From: Acetatifactor sp.
Lineage (GTDB): Bacteria > Bacillota > Clostridia > Lachnospirales > Lachnospiraceae
Assembly (NCBI GenBank): GCA_022511465.1
Contig: JAFLRM010000013.1
Span: 1-64,000, forward strand
Direction: 5' to 3'
Length of the DNA stretch: 64,000 nt
The position numbers and the translations under genes are program-made. Of this stretch, positions 25,877 through 35,277 are shown piece after piece; within the stretch, counting starts at the first letter, position 1; every line of letters starts with the position of its first letter. The notes under the pieces were generated by a model. It ran no database searches and had not been told where the DNA came from. It saw only the letters and a program-made list of their open reading frames with translations.

Positions 25877-27751
25877 CTATATAGCTTCGTAATTTGTGAT
25901 CACAACCTCTTTTCTGGGGTACTTGATCCCCGTGACCCCAATCTCGGTCACCCGAAAATAATGGGATTCTATCCATTCTTTTAATACGTGATGCTCTTTG
26001 CCGTTATGCTCCAACACGTTGGAGAGCATAAAGCGATACCCCTTCTCATGGAGCTTTAAGAGAAACTGTAAGAGTGCGGCCTCCTTTGTGGCATCCCAAC
26101 CGTCCAGCCCCCGCTTCCCATCATTGTACTCGGCATTGGTGATAAAGTAGGGAGGATCAAAGTAAAAGACCGTATCTCTTGGAAAACTCTCTATCTTTTC
26201 TAAGAGCTCCTCATAGCGTTCGCACCGAAGCTCACAACTCGGTGCCTTCACCCTAAAGTTTAAGATCCTATCCCTCGTGCCCTCGTTCCATTCATTATTT
26301 CCGACAGGAGTGTTCATCTGTTGGGAGCTGTTAAAACGTATCATGTTTTGAAAGGCGTATATCTGTAGGGTAAATAAATACAAGGGGGACTTGTTCTCAT
26401 TATAGGCCGCCCTCAGCTTGAGATACGCTTCCTTGTCTTTCTTGTGCAGATCAAACTGTGCCACCAGCCCGTTCACTTGTGCGATCAGTTCCTCCGGCGG
26501 TACCTTTACCAGCATATCCACAATTCCATATACATAAGGATTATACTCGTAATATACGACCTTTTCCGTAGCAACCACATTGGCCCCCACATTAAATGCG
26601 CCTCCCATGGCATCCACAAAGGTTCCCACATGCTTTGGCAGTTGTTTGAAGAGCAGAGGCAGTACTACATCCTTGCTCCCGGAATAGTTTAACGGTGACT
26701 TATTGATACTTCTGTCCTTTCTAAAGTATATCAGCGCCTCCTTCAAGTGTTCCTCACTGCCCTTGTAGCTTAAATTGTTAGTGGCATACTCGCGATAGTC
26801 ATTGGTCTCCACATACACCTTGTGATCCACCGCAAAAAGCTCTGCCAGACGCACCAGATCCTGTAATGACACAATGGACTGATTGCTGTAGCTGACAAGC
26901 ACATGCTCAAAATCCAACTGCCTAAACAGGTCCTCAAACTCTACAATGGCCTGCTGTTTGTTGGAATAGCCGGAAAATTCTCTGTTCACTCTCCTGCCAG
27001 TCTTGCCGAAGATTTCCGGATAATCATACCGCGCAATGGTCTCCAAAAGATGATAAGAGTTAGTATATTGCGTCGTGGTGTAGGGGGGATCTATGTAGGC
27101 AATATCCCCGGATATCCTTCTCACCAGCGCATTGGTATTCTCGTTGTATACTTGATTCTCAGCGCCCGGCCATATGGGCCTATACGCCCTGCACATTTCC
27201 AGCGGCTCCAGCACAAACGACTTTAAGGATCTCTGCTCCCAGAACTTAAAATACGCTTGGTAAGTACCCGAAGTGTTGGACACCTTGAGAACGGATTCCA
27301 ACAAGGAGGCCAACAAAAAGGCATATTCCTCCTCCTCCAGCATCTCCCCCCGGTACAGTTCCTCGATATCCAGGCGCATCCCATCTATCTTTATGGCGTT
27401 TTCTTCGGTGAGATACATGCGGTCAGCTTGGGGCGTATAATTCTTGTAAATAAAAAAGTTGTCCTGAGGGTCATAGCGTTTTTCATTCAGCCAATCAAAA
27501 GGACTCGAATAATATTGTTTTTTAAATTTACTAAACTTTGGTGTCTGCATGTTCCAAAGCTTCGCCTTGCACAATACACTGGAGTATCCCATATAGTCGT
27601 TGGCGATCACTTGATATCTGTCTTTAAAATAGTCACCCACAGAACCGGTACCCGCGAAAAGATCCGCGAACACTTCTCCCTCAATATGGTATTTCTCTAT
27701 CACACTCTCAATAAAAGAGAGCAGCTTTGTCTTGTTTCCCAAGTAGCGCAT
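25877..27751 (-). CDS. Tandem D12-class N6-adenine DNA methyltransferase (two catalytic domains)
   Basis: 624 residues containing two complete D12-class methylase domains. Domain 1 has FADLFAGTGSVGDYF at 28-42 (SAM loop) and YIDPPYTT with DPPY at 221-224. Domain 2 has FVDAMGGAFNVGA at about 378-390 and YFDPPYFIT with DPPY at 532-535. Both start with the family's L-x(Y)xGsK-type opening (RYLGNKTKLL, LNYSGSKDVVLP). The double architecture is that of M.FokI-like enzymes, where each half methylates one strand of an asymmetric site. It protects host DNA from the nuclease encoded downstream, whose first subunit begins 36 bases after this stop. Target sequence cannot be read from the protein. Confidence 0.88.
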   Translation of the reverse strand: MRYLGNKTKLLSFIESVIEKYHIEGEVFADLFAGTGSVGDYFKDRYQVIANDYMGYSSVLCKAKLWNMQTPKFSKFKKQYYSSPFDWLNEKRYDPQDNFFIYKNYTPQADRMYLTEENAIKIDGMRLDIEELYRGEMLEEEEYAFLLASLLESVLKVSNTSGTYQAYFKFWEQRSLKSFVLEPLEMCRAYRPIWPGAENQVYNENTNALVRRISGDIAYIDPPYTTTQYTNSYHLLETIARYDYPEIFGKTGRRVNREFSGYSNKQQAIVEFEDLFRQLDFEHVLVSYSNQSIVSLQDLVRLAELFAVDHKVYVETNDYREYATNNLSYKGSEEHLKEALIYFRKDRSINKSPLNYSGSKDVVLPLLFKQLPKHVGTFVDAMGGAFNVGANVVATEKVVYYEYNPYVYGIVDMLVKVPPEELIAQVNGLVAQFDLHKKDKEAYLKLRAAYNENKSPLYLFTLQIYAFQNMIRFNSSQQMNTPVGNNEWNEGTRDRILNFRVKAPSCELRCERYEELLEKIESFPRDTVFYFDPPYFITNAEYNDGKRGLDGWDATKEAALLQFLLKLHEKGYRFMLSNVLEHNGKEHHVLKEWIESHYFRVTEIGVTGIKYPRKEVVITNYEAI

Positions 27752-27860
27752 GATGACACCTTTTATGTAAATCGCTTTTTTAATTTTGCAAACCTATTGT
27801 AGCTATTTTATCATATTTTCATGACTTTTTGAAGTCTGCATCAAAAAAGAGATTACGTTT

Positions 27861-30068
27861 TCAACCCTTTGCGGCGCTCAATCTCTTTGTGTCAACCTTT
27901 AATTCCTTGCTCTCTTTATAGGGCCTGAACAGAAGATAGAGGAAACCGATCACGATCACAAATGCCACTACCGTGCCCACACCGAATATACCGGCGGTGA
28001 TCAGCATGCCAATTTGGTAGATACACAGAGCTACCGCATAAGCCAGCACACACTGATATCCGATGGCAAACCAGAACCACTTGGCATTGTTCATCTCTCT
28101 CTTGATGGCACCGATTGCCGCAAAGCAAGGTGCACAGAGCAGATTGAACACCAAGAATCCGTAAGCTGCCACAGGAGTGATCACGCCAGAGAGGTTGCTC
28201 CATATCTGTGTTCCGTTCTCATCCACTTCACCGAAGCCAAAGAGAATACCGAAGGTACCTACTACGTTCTCCTTTGCCACCAGACCGGTGACAGCAGCTA
28301 CAGCCATCTTCCAGCCCTCACCCTCGGTGCTGCACCATCCCAGAGGCGCGAATATCCATGCAACGGTGGAACCGATCGCCGCCAGAATACTGTGGTTGAT
28401 CTCCTCATCCTCCAGCATCCGGAACTGTCCCTCCACAAAGCCAAAGTAAGTGGTAAACCATACTATAATAGTGGAAAGCAAAATGATGGTTCCGGCTTTC
28501 TTGACGAAAGACCAACCGCGCTCCCACATGCTGCGGAACACGTTACCCACGGTGGGCATATGGTAAGCGGGAAGCTCCATGACGAAGGGAGCCGGATCAC
28601 CCGCAAACATGTGTGTCTTCTTTAAAATAATACCGGAACAAATTACTGCTGCTATACCGATAAAGTAAGCACTTGCGGAAACCCATCCGGAATTACCGAA
28701 GAAAGCACCCGCGATCAGCGCGATAATGGGGAGCTTTGCCCCACAGGGGATAAAGGTTGTCGTCATAACGGTCATGCGGCGGTCTCTCTCGTTCTCAATG
28801 GTCCGGGACGCCATGACACCGGGCACACCGCATCCGGAGCCGATCAGTATGGGGATGAAGGACTTGCCGGACAGACCGAATCTGCGGAAGATCCGATCCA
28901 TAATGAAGGCCACGCGGGCCATGTATCCGCAAGCCTCCAAAAATGCCAGAAAGATAAAGAGTACCAACATCTGAGGTACGAATCCCAGCACTGCACCCAC
29001 GCCGGCCACAATACCGTCGAGGATCAGTCCCTGCAGCCAGTCAGCGCAGCCAACAGCATCCAAACCGCTCTCAATCAGAACAGGCACACCGTTCACCCAA
29101 GGGCCATTGCCAAACAAAAACCATCCGTCACCAAAGAGTCCATCGTTGGTCCAGTCGGTAACCCAGGTGCCGACAGTGGTCACAGAAACATAATATACAA
29201 TGAACATCACCACTGCAAAGATAGGAAGTGCTGCCCATCTGTTGGTGACTACCCTGTCAATCTTGTCGGAAGTGGTAAGCTTCCTTTCCTTATTCTTGCT
29301 GCAACACTCGCTTATGATGGAAGAGATGTACACATATCTCTCATTGGTAATGATACTCTCCGTGTCATCGTCAAATGCATTCTCCAGAGCACTGATCTCG
29401 GCAGACACATCTGGAACCTGCTTCATCACATCGACAATCTTGTTATCCCTCTCCAGAAGCTTGATAGCGAAAAACCGCTTCTGCTCCTCGGAAATATAGG
29501 AGCCCAGTTTTCCTTCCGCCGACTTGATGGCATCCTCCACGTTTGCCGCAAAGCGGTGCACGGGAACGGAGACTTTGCCCTTCTGTGCCAGAGCCACCGC
29601 CCTTTCCGCAACTTTGGTGATGTTGGTGCCCTTTAAGGCGGAGATTTCAATCACCTCACAGCCCAACTTTTGTGATAACTTATCAATATGTATCTTGTCA
29701 CCGTTTTTGTCCACCAGATCCATCATGTTGACTGCCATTACCACAGGGATACCCAGTTCCATGATCTGGGTAGACAGGTAAAGGTTTCTCTCAATATTCG
29801 TACCGTCCACGATATTGATGATCGCGTCCGGCCTCTCGCCTATCAGATAATTTCTGGCAACGACCTCCTCCAAGGTGTAGGGAGACAGGGAATAAATGCC
29901 GGGAAGATCCATGATCGCCACATCCTTGTGACCTTTCAGCTTTCCCTCTTTCTTCTCCACCGTCACGCCGGGCCAGTTTCCAACGAACTGGTTGGAACCG
30001 GTCAGTGCGTTGAACAATGTTGTCTTGCCACAGTTCGGATTGCCTGCCAATGCAATTTTAATTGCCAT
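27861..30068 (-). CDS. feoB: Ferrous iron transporter B
   Basis: 735 residues. The N-terminal G-domain has GNPNCGKTTLFNALTG (G1), DLPGIYSLSPYT (G3) and MAVNMMDLVDKNGD (G4, NMMD in place of NKxD, as is common in FeoB). A helical GDI domain follows, then a polytopic membrane part with two Gate regions (GFVPQMLVLFIFLAFLEACGYMARVAF and the FGILFGFGE region) and conserved GSGCGVPGVMASRTIENERDRR. It imports Fe2+ across the cytoplasmic membrane. GGAGTG precedes the ATG. It follows two feoA genes, and a palindrome resembling the upstream operator lies in the leader at 30181-30194. Confidence 0.97.
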   Translation of the reverse strand: MAIKIALAGNPNCGKTTLFNALTGSNQFVGNWPGVTVEKKEGKLKGHKDVAIMDLPGIYSLSPYTLEEVVARNYLIGERPDAIINIVDGTNIERNLYLSTQIMELGIPVVMAVNMMDLVDKNGDKIHIDKLSQKLGCEVIEISALKGTNITKVAERAVALAQKGKVSVPVHRFAANVEDAIKSAEGKLGSYISEEQKRFFAIKLLERDNKIVDVMKQVPDVSAEISALENAFDDDTESIITNERYVYISSIISECCSKNKERKLTTSDKIDRVVTNRWAALPIFAVVMFIVYYVSVTTVGTWVTDWTNDGLFGDGWFLFGNGPWVNGVPVLIESGLDAVGCADWLQGLILDGIVAGVGAVLGFVPQMLVLFIFLAFLEACGYMARVAFIMDRIFRRFGLSGKSFIPILIGSGCGVPGVMASRTIENERDRRMTVMTTTFIPCGAKLPIIALIAGAFFGNSGWVSASAYFIGIAAVICSGIILKKTHMFAGDPAPFVMELPAYHMPTVGNVFRSMWERGWSFVKKAGTIILLSTIIVWFTTYFGFVEGQFRMLEDEEINHSILAAIGSTVAWIFAPLGWCSTEGEGWKMAVAAVTGLVAKENVVGTFGILFGFGEVDENGTQIWSNLSGVITPVAAYGFLVFNLLCAPCFAAIGAIKREMNNAKWFWFAIGYQCVLAYAVALCIYQIGMLITAGIFGVGTVVAFVIVIGFLYLLFRPYKESKELKVDTKRLSAAKG

Positions 30069-30180
30069 TTTTACACACTCCTTTTCTCTCTGAAAGTTTT
30101 ATTTTCTCTTCCGAATGATTTCCGTTTTTTCTTCTGTGTGTTCGTCTCGTCTGTCCTTCATTTCGTATAACTATCCGCAA

Positions 30181-30194
30181 TTAGTTACAACTAA
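30181..30194. promoter_or_regulatory. Second feo operator-like palindrome, upstream of feoB
   Basis: TTAGTTACAACTAA has six-base arms around a two-base centre and shares the pattern TTAGT-N4-ACTAA with the site at 30788-30805. It lies about 110 bases before feoB. It may give feoB separate metal control. Confidence 0.45.
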
Positions 30195-30228
30195 CTATCG
30201 GCTCGAAAAAAAGATCTTTGGATATCCC

Positions 30229-30453
30229 TTATCCTTCGACCTCAATCATCTCGGCATCAGCTTTTCTCAGGGACAACTCATAGCCTCTCACTGTCACCTC
30301 CACGGGATCACCCAGCGGCGCAACCTTTCTCACATACACCTCAACACCTTTGGTGATACCCATGTCCATAATGCGCCTTTTTACCGGCCCCTCTCCGGTC
30401 AATTTTTTTACTTTTACAGTCTGCCCTACAGCGACTTCTCTCAATGTATTCAT
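30229..30453 (-). CDS. feoA: FeoA-domain protein (copy 2)
   Basis: 74 residues of the small SH3-like FeoA fold: REVAVGQTVKVKKLTGEGPVKRRIMDMGITKGVEVYVRKVAPLGDPVEVTVRGYELSLRKADAEMIEV. The MDMGITKG and LGDP(V/I)EV motifs are classic. FeoA is thought to assist FeoB in the membrane-bound transport complex. AGAAGGAGG is upstream of the ATG. It lies between the other feoA and feoB, about 160 bases before feoB. Confidence 0.92.
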   Translation of the reverse strand: MNTLREVAVGQTVKVKKLTGEGPVKRRIMDMGITKGVEVYVRKVAPLGDPVEVTVRGYELSLRKADAEMIEVEG

Positions 30454-30511
30454 AACAGCCTCCTTCTCTGCAACTATCCATGAACTATTTCACTTTACTA
30501 TACCACACTCG

Positions 30512-30724
30512 TCACACTATGATCTTGTTGGCCATTTCCTTGCCGATAGCCACTCTTGACTCCTTCACGTTGACGATCAGATTCCCATTTATCTCTGAGA
30601 CCACAGTCACGCTTCCGCCGACCACAAAGCCCAGATTCTCCAGAAACTTTCTTGTCTCTTCTCTGCCGCCCACCTTTTTGATCTTATTGGGCTCACCTTC
30701 TTTTGCCATTGACAGTGGCATCAC
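30512..30724 (-). CDS. feoA: FeoA-domain protein (copy 1)
   Basis: 70 residues: MPLSMAKEGEPNKIKKVGGREETRKFLENLGFVVGGSVTVVSEINGNLIVNVKESRVAIGKEMANKIIV. It has the FeoA core, with the LENLGFVVG turn and a C-terminal RVAIGKEMA strand, but diverges from the second copy. Tandem feoA genes before feoB are usual in Clostridia. It is the first gene of the feo operon and starts about 65 bases downstream of the operator-covered promoter. Confidence 0.9.
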   Translation of the reverse strand: MMPLSMAKEGEPNKIKKVGGREETRKFLENLGFVVGGSVTVVSEINGNLIVNVKESRVAIGKEMANKIIV

Positions 30725-30787
30725 ATCAACCCCTCTCCTCTTGAAACGAATCTCTTTTGTACATTTTGGTATGTAGTTCCTTACACA

Positions 30788-30820
30788 AGTTAGTATATAC
30801 TAACTATTATTAGCTGTCAA
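30788..30820 (-). promoter_or_regulatory. feo promoter with a perfect palindrome over the -10 element
   Basis: On the minus strand: TTGACA, 17 bases, TATACT. The -10 is embedded in the 18-base perfect palindrome AGTTAGTATATACTAACT (30788-30805). This is the position expected for an iron-dependent repressor of the DtxR/IdeR or Fur type; the TTAGT...ACTAA arms look more like DtxR-family sites. Confidence 0.65.
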
Positions 30821-30838
30821 GAACCAATTTGATATTTT

Positions 30839-30874
30839 AAAGGAGATGCAGCCATGTCCGGCTACATCTCCTTT
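30839..30874 (-). terminator. Hairpin overlapping the nrdG stop codon
   Basis: Perfect ten-base arms AAAGGAGATG and CATCTCCTTT around a loop that is itself able to pair. The nrdG stop lies inside. The T tract is short on both strands, so termination strength is uncertain. Confidence 0.45.
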
Positions 30875-31383
30875 AATATTACACGTTTTCCCCTCAGCGA
30901 GGCAGGTACGTCGATCAATCTCTGATTTTCAGAGCCCCGAAAAGGCAATCTCAGATTTTTCTGCTTCTCCTCAAATTCACCATCCACCAGCACGTCAATC
31001 CGCTTGAGAAGCTCTTCCACCTCTGCGTGACCCTCGTCAATCCACCGAAGCAGATCCTTCTCGTAATCATAGCCGGTATAGCACCAGATATCCTTTTCCG
31101 GATAAGTTTCCCGAACCCTTTTCACCAGTTCGAGAATCTCCAGACGGTTGGGAAGCTCCCACGGCTCTCCGCCGAGCAAACTTAACCCCCGTATATAGTC
31201 GGGTTTTAACGCCTCCAAGATTTCCTGCTCCGTGTCCGCGGTGTAGAGCTGACCGTACCGAAAATCCCATGCCTCAGGGTTAAAGCAGCCCTCACAATGG
31301 TGTGAGCAGCCGCTGACAAACAGGGACACTCTAATCCCCGGCCCGTTGGCTACATCTGTCTTCTTCACTTTCGCATAATTCAT
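30862..31383 (-). CDS. nrdG: Anaerobic ribonucleoside-triphosphate reductase activating enzyme
   Basis: 173 residues. The radical-SAM Cys motif CSHHCEGC (C-x3-C-x2-C) follows GPGIRVSLFVSG, and a glycine-rich SLLGGEPW lies in the middle. NrdG uses SAM and a 4Fe-4S cluster to make the glycyl radical on NrdD. The start at 31383 shares ATGA with the nrdD stop. The open frame extends 44 codons further into nrdD, but that segment (MGVSPVSQQGPLQ...) has no homology to the family and is rejected. Confidence 0.95.
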   Translation of the reverse strand: MNYAKVKKTDVANGPGIRVSLFVSGCSHHCEGCFNPEAWDFRYGQLYTADTEQEILEALKPDYIRGLSLLGGEPWELPNRLEILELVKRVRETYPEKDIWCYTGYDYEKDLLRWIDEGHAEVEELLKRIDVLVDGEFEEKQKNLRLPFRGSENQRLIDVPASLRGKRVILKEM

Positions 31384-33512
31384 AGATGCAGCACCCTTGC
31401 CTTGATTTCTTTGGTCTTGCCGCTGTTCCAAAAGTTTTCTCCCAGATACCCGCAGGTTCTTCTGGTGACATTCATTTTGGAGTGGTCCCTGTTGTGACAC
31501 TGGGGACACTCCCACTCATTATTTTCATTTATGATGATCTCCCCGTCAAACCCGCACACATGGCAGTAGTCGGACTTGGTGTTAAACTCACCGTACTGGA
31601 TGTTGTCATAGATAAAGCGGATGACTTCCTCGATAGCCTCCAAATTGTTCGCCAGATTGGGAATTTCCACATAGGAGATCGCACCGCCCAAAGACTTATT
31701 CTGGAATTCGCTCTCAAAGGTAAATTTGGTGAAGGCGTCGATGGGCTCACGCACATCCACGTGGTAAGAGTTGGTGTAATACCCCTTGTCCGTGACATTT
31801 TTGATGTCGCCGAACTTCTCCCTGTCAATGCGCGCAAAACGATAGCACAGGGACTCCGCGGGAGTTCCGTAGAGACTGAATCCAATTCCCGTCTTCTCTT
31901 TCCAGCGCGTTGCCGCATCCTTCATGTGGTCCATGACGCGCAGTGCAAAATCCTTTCCAACAGCGTCCGTATGGCTGACACCTTTCATCAGATAAGTGGT
32001 CTCATAGAGACCGATATATCCCAGAGACAGAGTAGAGTAGCCATCCTTTAAATATTTATCGATGGTCTCGCCTTTCTTCAGTCTTGCGATGGCACCGTAC
32101 TGCCAATGAATGGGGCTCACGTCGGACAAGGTGCCCAACAGCGCCTTGTGCCTGCACATCAACGCCTCATAGCACAGCTCCAGCCTCTCATCCAAAAGCT
32201 TCCAGAAAGCCTTCTCCTCTCCCTTTGAGAGAATACCTATCTGCGGAAGATTCAGGCTGACCACTCCCTGATTGAACCGGCCCTCCCATTTGTAATTTCC
32301 CTTCTCATCCTTCCATGGTGACAGGAAAGAACGGCACCCCATGCAGGAGAACACATTGCCCTCATAATTCTCCCGCATCTTCTTGGCAGAGATATAGTCC
32401 GGATACATCCTCTTCGCGGAGCACTGTGCTGCCAGTCTGGTCACATGATCGTACTTTCCGCCGCGCAGACAGTTGTTCTCATCCAACACGTACACCAGCT
32501 TAGGGAATGCGGGAGTCACATAGACTCCTTTCTCGTTCTTTGTACCTTGAATCCGCTGGGTGAGAATCTCCTCTATGATCTGAACGGTCTCTTCCACATA
32601 AGGGTCATTGTCATCAATGTGCAGAAACAGTGTGACAAAGGGTGACTGACCGTTGGTAGTCATCAGTGTGTTGATCTGGTACTGGATGGTCTGTACGCCG
32701 CTCCGCAGTTCATCGCGGACACGCAGGTTCACCACCGTTTTTTTAGTCTCCGTATCCATGGAATCGCCAAACTTCTCGTCCAGCTGTGCCATGAATTTCT
32801 CTTTACTCTTTCTCAGATACTTGCCAAGATGCTTGATATTGACAGACTGTCCGCCATATTGGTTACTGGCTACAGCGGCAATGATCTGCGTGGTAACCGT
32901 GCAAGCCACCTGAAAGCTCTTCGGAGACTCAATCAGTTTGCCGTTGATGGAGGTGCCGTTGTCCAGCATGTCCTGAATATTGATCAGGCAACAGTTGAAA
33001 ATGGGCTGGATAAAATAGTCCGCATCATGGAAATGGATCACACCGTTGTCGTGAGCAAGCGCAATATGCTCCGGCAAAAGCAGACGTCTGGTTACATCAC
33101 GTGATACCTCCCCGGCGATATAATCTCTCTGGGTGGAAGCAAGCCTTGTGTTTTTGTTGGAATTCTCCTCTGCCAGCTCCTTGTTCTCATTGCGGATCAA
33201 CTTTAAAATGGACTCGTCGGTGGTGTTGGACTTTCTCAGCAGGCTCCTCTGGTAGCGGTACACAATGTACTTCTTTGCCAACGTATATTTGTTGTGCTCC
33301 ACCAGGCATTGCTCAATCAGATCCTGCACGTGCTCCACGGTCAATTGCTCCTTGTCCCAGCCATCTTTCTTCACGATTTCCAGAATCTCGCGAACCAGAT
33401 CCTCCGAGGCGCGCTCTAATTCATCCACTTCATTGTTTGCCTTGTGGATCGCATCCACAATCTTTTCCTCCTCATAGGAAACAATCCGGCCATCCCTCTT
33501 TTGAATCTTCAT
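31380..33512 (-). CDS. nrdD: Anaerobic ribonucleoside-triphosphate reductase
   Basis: 710 residues from MKIQKRDGRIV, whose ATG has AAAGGGAAGT upstream. An N-terminal ATP-cone regulatory domain (about 1-90) is followed by the catalytic barrel (HFHDADYFIQPIFNCCLINIQDML, FSCMGCRSFLSPW). Near the C-terminus are the zinc Cys pairs YCHVCGFDG and WECPQCHNRD and the glycyl-radical loop RRTCGYLGENFWNSGKTKEI. It reduces NTPs to dNTPs without oxygen. Upstream, two NrdR-like boxes 32 bases apart suggest repression when deoxynucleotides are plentiful. Confidence 0.97.
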   Translation of the reverse strand: MKIQKRDGRIVSYEEEKIVDAIHKANNEVDELERASEDLVREILEIVKKDGWDKEQLTVEHVQDLIEQCLVEHNKYTLAKKYIVYRYQRSLLRKSNTTDESILKLIRNENKELAEENSNKNTRLASTQRDYIAGEVSRDVTRRLLLPEHIALAHDNGVIHFHDADYFIQPIFNCCLINIQDMLDNGTSINGKLIESPKSFQVACTVTTQIIAAVASNQYGGQSVNIKHLGKYLRKSKEKFMAQLDEKFGDSMDTETKKTVVNLRVRDELRSGVQTIQYQINTLMTTNGQSPFVTLFLHIDDNDPYVEETVQIIEEILTQRIQGTKNEKGVYVTPAFPKLVYVLDENNCLRGGKYDHVTRLAAQCSAKRMYPDYISAKKMRENYEGNVFSCMGCRSFLSPWKDEKGNYKWEGRFNQGVVSLNLPQIGILSKGEEKAFWKLLDERLELCYEALMCRHKALLGTLSDVSPIHWQYGAIARLKKGETIDKYLKDGYSTLSLGYIGLYETTYLMKGVSHTDAVGKDFALRVMDHMKDAATRWKEKTGIGFSLYGTPAESLCYRFARIDREKFGDIKNVTDKGYYTNSYHVDVREPIDAFTKFTFESEFQNKSLGGAISYVEIPNLANNLEAIEEVIRFIYDNIQYGEFNTKSDYCHVCGFDGEIIINENNEWECPQCHNRDHSKMNVTRRTCGYLGENFWNSGKTKEIKARVLHL

Positions 33513-33556
33513 ACTTCCCTTTCTCACCTTTCATCACATAACATGATCACCATATT

Positions 33557-33604
33557 ATACAAGATTTTGTGTCTCGAAATCTGCCCATTATCTATATCTT
33601 GTAT
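33557..33604 (-). promoter_or_regulatory. Candidate tandem NrdR boxes upstream of nrdD
   Basis: On the minus strand, ATACAAGATATAGATA (33589-33604) and ACACAAAATCTTGTAT (33557-33572) resemble the NrdR consensus of the form ACAC-(A/T)ATATAT-(A/T)GTGT, the second better than the first. Their centres are 32 bases apart, about three helical turns, the spacing typical for NrdR pairs. Confidence 0.5.
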
Positions 33605-33645
33605 TTCCATTATAGTAGAGAGAGAAGAAAAAAGCAAGAGTGGAT

Positions 33646-33678
33646 TTAAAAAAGGCAGCCCCTGTTATGGGACTGCCT
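33646..33678 (-). terminator. Terminator downstream of the chemotaxis receptor
   Basis: Arms AGGCAGCCCC and TGGGACTGCCT pair with one mismatch. On the minus strand they are followed by a run of six T. Confidence 0.75.
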
Positions 33679-33689
33679 GTAAAATACGA

Positions 33690-35153
33690 TCATCCGTTGG
33701 CCTTCAGATCCTGTGCCAGCGTGTAGATGCCTTCCAAGATAGCCTTACACTGTCTCATATCTTCCACCGTGGTGCCGGAAGTGCGCATACCCTCTGTGGA
33801 GGAAGCCGCCACTTCTTCGCTGGTAGCGGAGAGATGTGTGATGTTCTCAGAAATGATAGTGGTCGCCTCCAGAATCTCGTTGATCAAAGATTCCGTGTTA
33901 TTGATGTTCCTGGTGAGGTCGCTCACCTCCAGATTCACGCGCTCAAATTTCTCTCTGGTACTCTCGATCAGCTCACCCTGCTTCCTCACGGATGCCACGG
34001 AGGCACTGATGCTCTCGTTGGCCTTCTTGGTGTCGTTGTTCAGCTCACTGATAATGTTGGTGATATTGTTGGAAGCCTCCTGGGTCTGCTCAGAAAGTTG
34101 TCTGATCTCTTCTGCCACAACGGCAAAGCCTCTTCCCGCCTCTCCGGCGCGCGCCGCCTCGATGGATGCGTTCAGTGCAAGCAGATTGGTCTGGGTGGCA
34201 ATATTCAAGATCGATCCTACAAAGTTCTGTACTTCCGCAACCTTCTCCACCAGCTTCTCAATCACTTCCACCGTCCCTTGACTGGCCTGTTCCACACTCT
34301 CAGCCTGCTCTTTCAGCACCTTCACCACCTGTGCGCCCTCCTCCACGGTCTCTTCCGTGCGCTTGGAGGAACTGATCATCTCCTTGGTACCCTTCTCCAC
34401 CTTGTCCGTGGTTGTCTGAATATCTGCGCACATGTCCGCCTGTCTCTGGATCGCTTCCGCGGTGCTCTCCGTGCTGTCCGCAATATTCTGCATCGCAAAA
34501 TTGCTGGTATCGATACTGTTCTGCAGATTATCCAGCTTCTCCATGGCCTCGTCAAAGTGATCCATAACGTTCTCAGCAACCAGATTCATCTTCCTGGCAT
34601 TCTCCGCCTGAATCTTAGCCGCCTCGCTGATCTCCTCCACATTCTCTACATTAAACCGGATGAGTAGTCTGGTCACCCATATGGAAGCGCAGGCAATCAG
34701 GATGATGATCAAAATTGCCAGAACATTCGCCGACAGAGCGGCTTCGTCCAAACTTCCTAATCTGGTCACCAGCCGGAGGACGTTTGCAAGAAAAATAACC
34801 GCATTTCCGCATACCACCAGTCTCACATTCAGGTAAGCCATGGACGTCACCAGAATTGCAAAACCATACGCGTAGGTCCCTTCGGTGTTTCCCACCAGAG
34901 TGATCACCGTGTATGCCACCGTCGCCGCAACTGACATAATGATCCCGACAGCCTTACCATCTTTCTTTCCTATGTAGCACACAATGATCGCAATCAGCGC
35001 GATCACTGATACCGCCGCCTGAAGGTAGGTTCGCCATGTGGGTGTGCTTTCAAACAAAACCGATGCCACCATGGACAAAGCGAAATATCCTACGATCACG
35101 ACCATAACCAAAAATACGGCTCCGTTTGCTCTCCTATACTGCTGCTGTGTCAT
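33690..35153 (-). CDS. Methyl-accepting chemotaxis protein without a periplasmic sensor domain
   Basis: 487 residues. Six or so closely spaced hydrophobic segments fill about 12-165 with no large extracellular loop. A HAMP-less coiled coil and an MCP signalling domain follow, with the hairpin tip [50 protein letters not shown]. Signal input is presumably through the membrane segments. No flagellar or che genes are in the window. The ATG at 35153 is chosen with AGGAGG ten bases upstream; an in-frame TTG two codons earlier is the alternative. A terminator follows directly. Confidence 0.92.
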   Translation of the reverse strand: MTQQQYRRANGAVFLVMVVIVGYFALSMVASVLFESTPTWRTYLQAAVSVIALIAIIVCYIGKKDGKAVGIIMSVAATVAYTVITLVGNTEGTYAYGFAILVTSMAYLNVRLVVCGNAVIFLANVLRLVTRLGSLDEAALSANVLAILIIILIACASIWVTRLLIRFNVENVEEISEAAKIQAENARKMNLVAENVMDHFDEAMEKLDNLQNSIDTSNFAMQNIADSTESTAEAIQRQADMCADIQTTTDKVEKGTKEMISSSKRTEETVEEGAQVVKVLKEQAESVEQASQGTVEVIEKLVEKVAEVQNFVGSILNIATQTNLLALNASIEAARAGEAGRGFAVVAEEIRQLSEQTQEASNNITNIISELNNDTKKANESISASVASVRKQGELIESTREKFERVNLEVSDLTRNINNTESLINEILEATTIISENITHLSATSEEVAASSTEGMRTSGTTVEDMRQCKAILEGIYTLAQDLKANG

Positions 35154-35277
35154 TTCCAAAACGCCTCCTTATATATGTTGACAAACACGCTGTAAGCAGT
35201 CCCCCCGAGCTACCCCCTTAATATATAGTATATTACAAATGGCTGTTTCCTTCAAGATATCTGAAAATTTTTCTACT

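Noticed and set aside
31384..31515. 44-codon N-terminal extension of nrdG
   Set aside because: It overlaps the nrdD 3' end in another frame. The family starts at MNYAKVK and ATGA coupling at 31383 is clear.
33444..34667. 407-codon plus-strand open frame
   Set aside because: Antisense to the nrdD start, the intergenic region and the chemotaxis receptor; leucine/histidine-rich shadow of the receptor's coiled coil.
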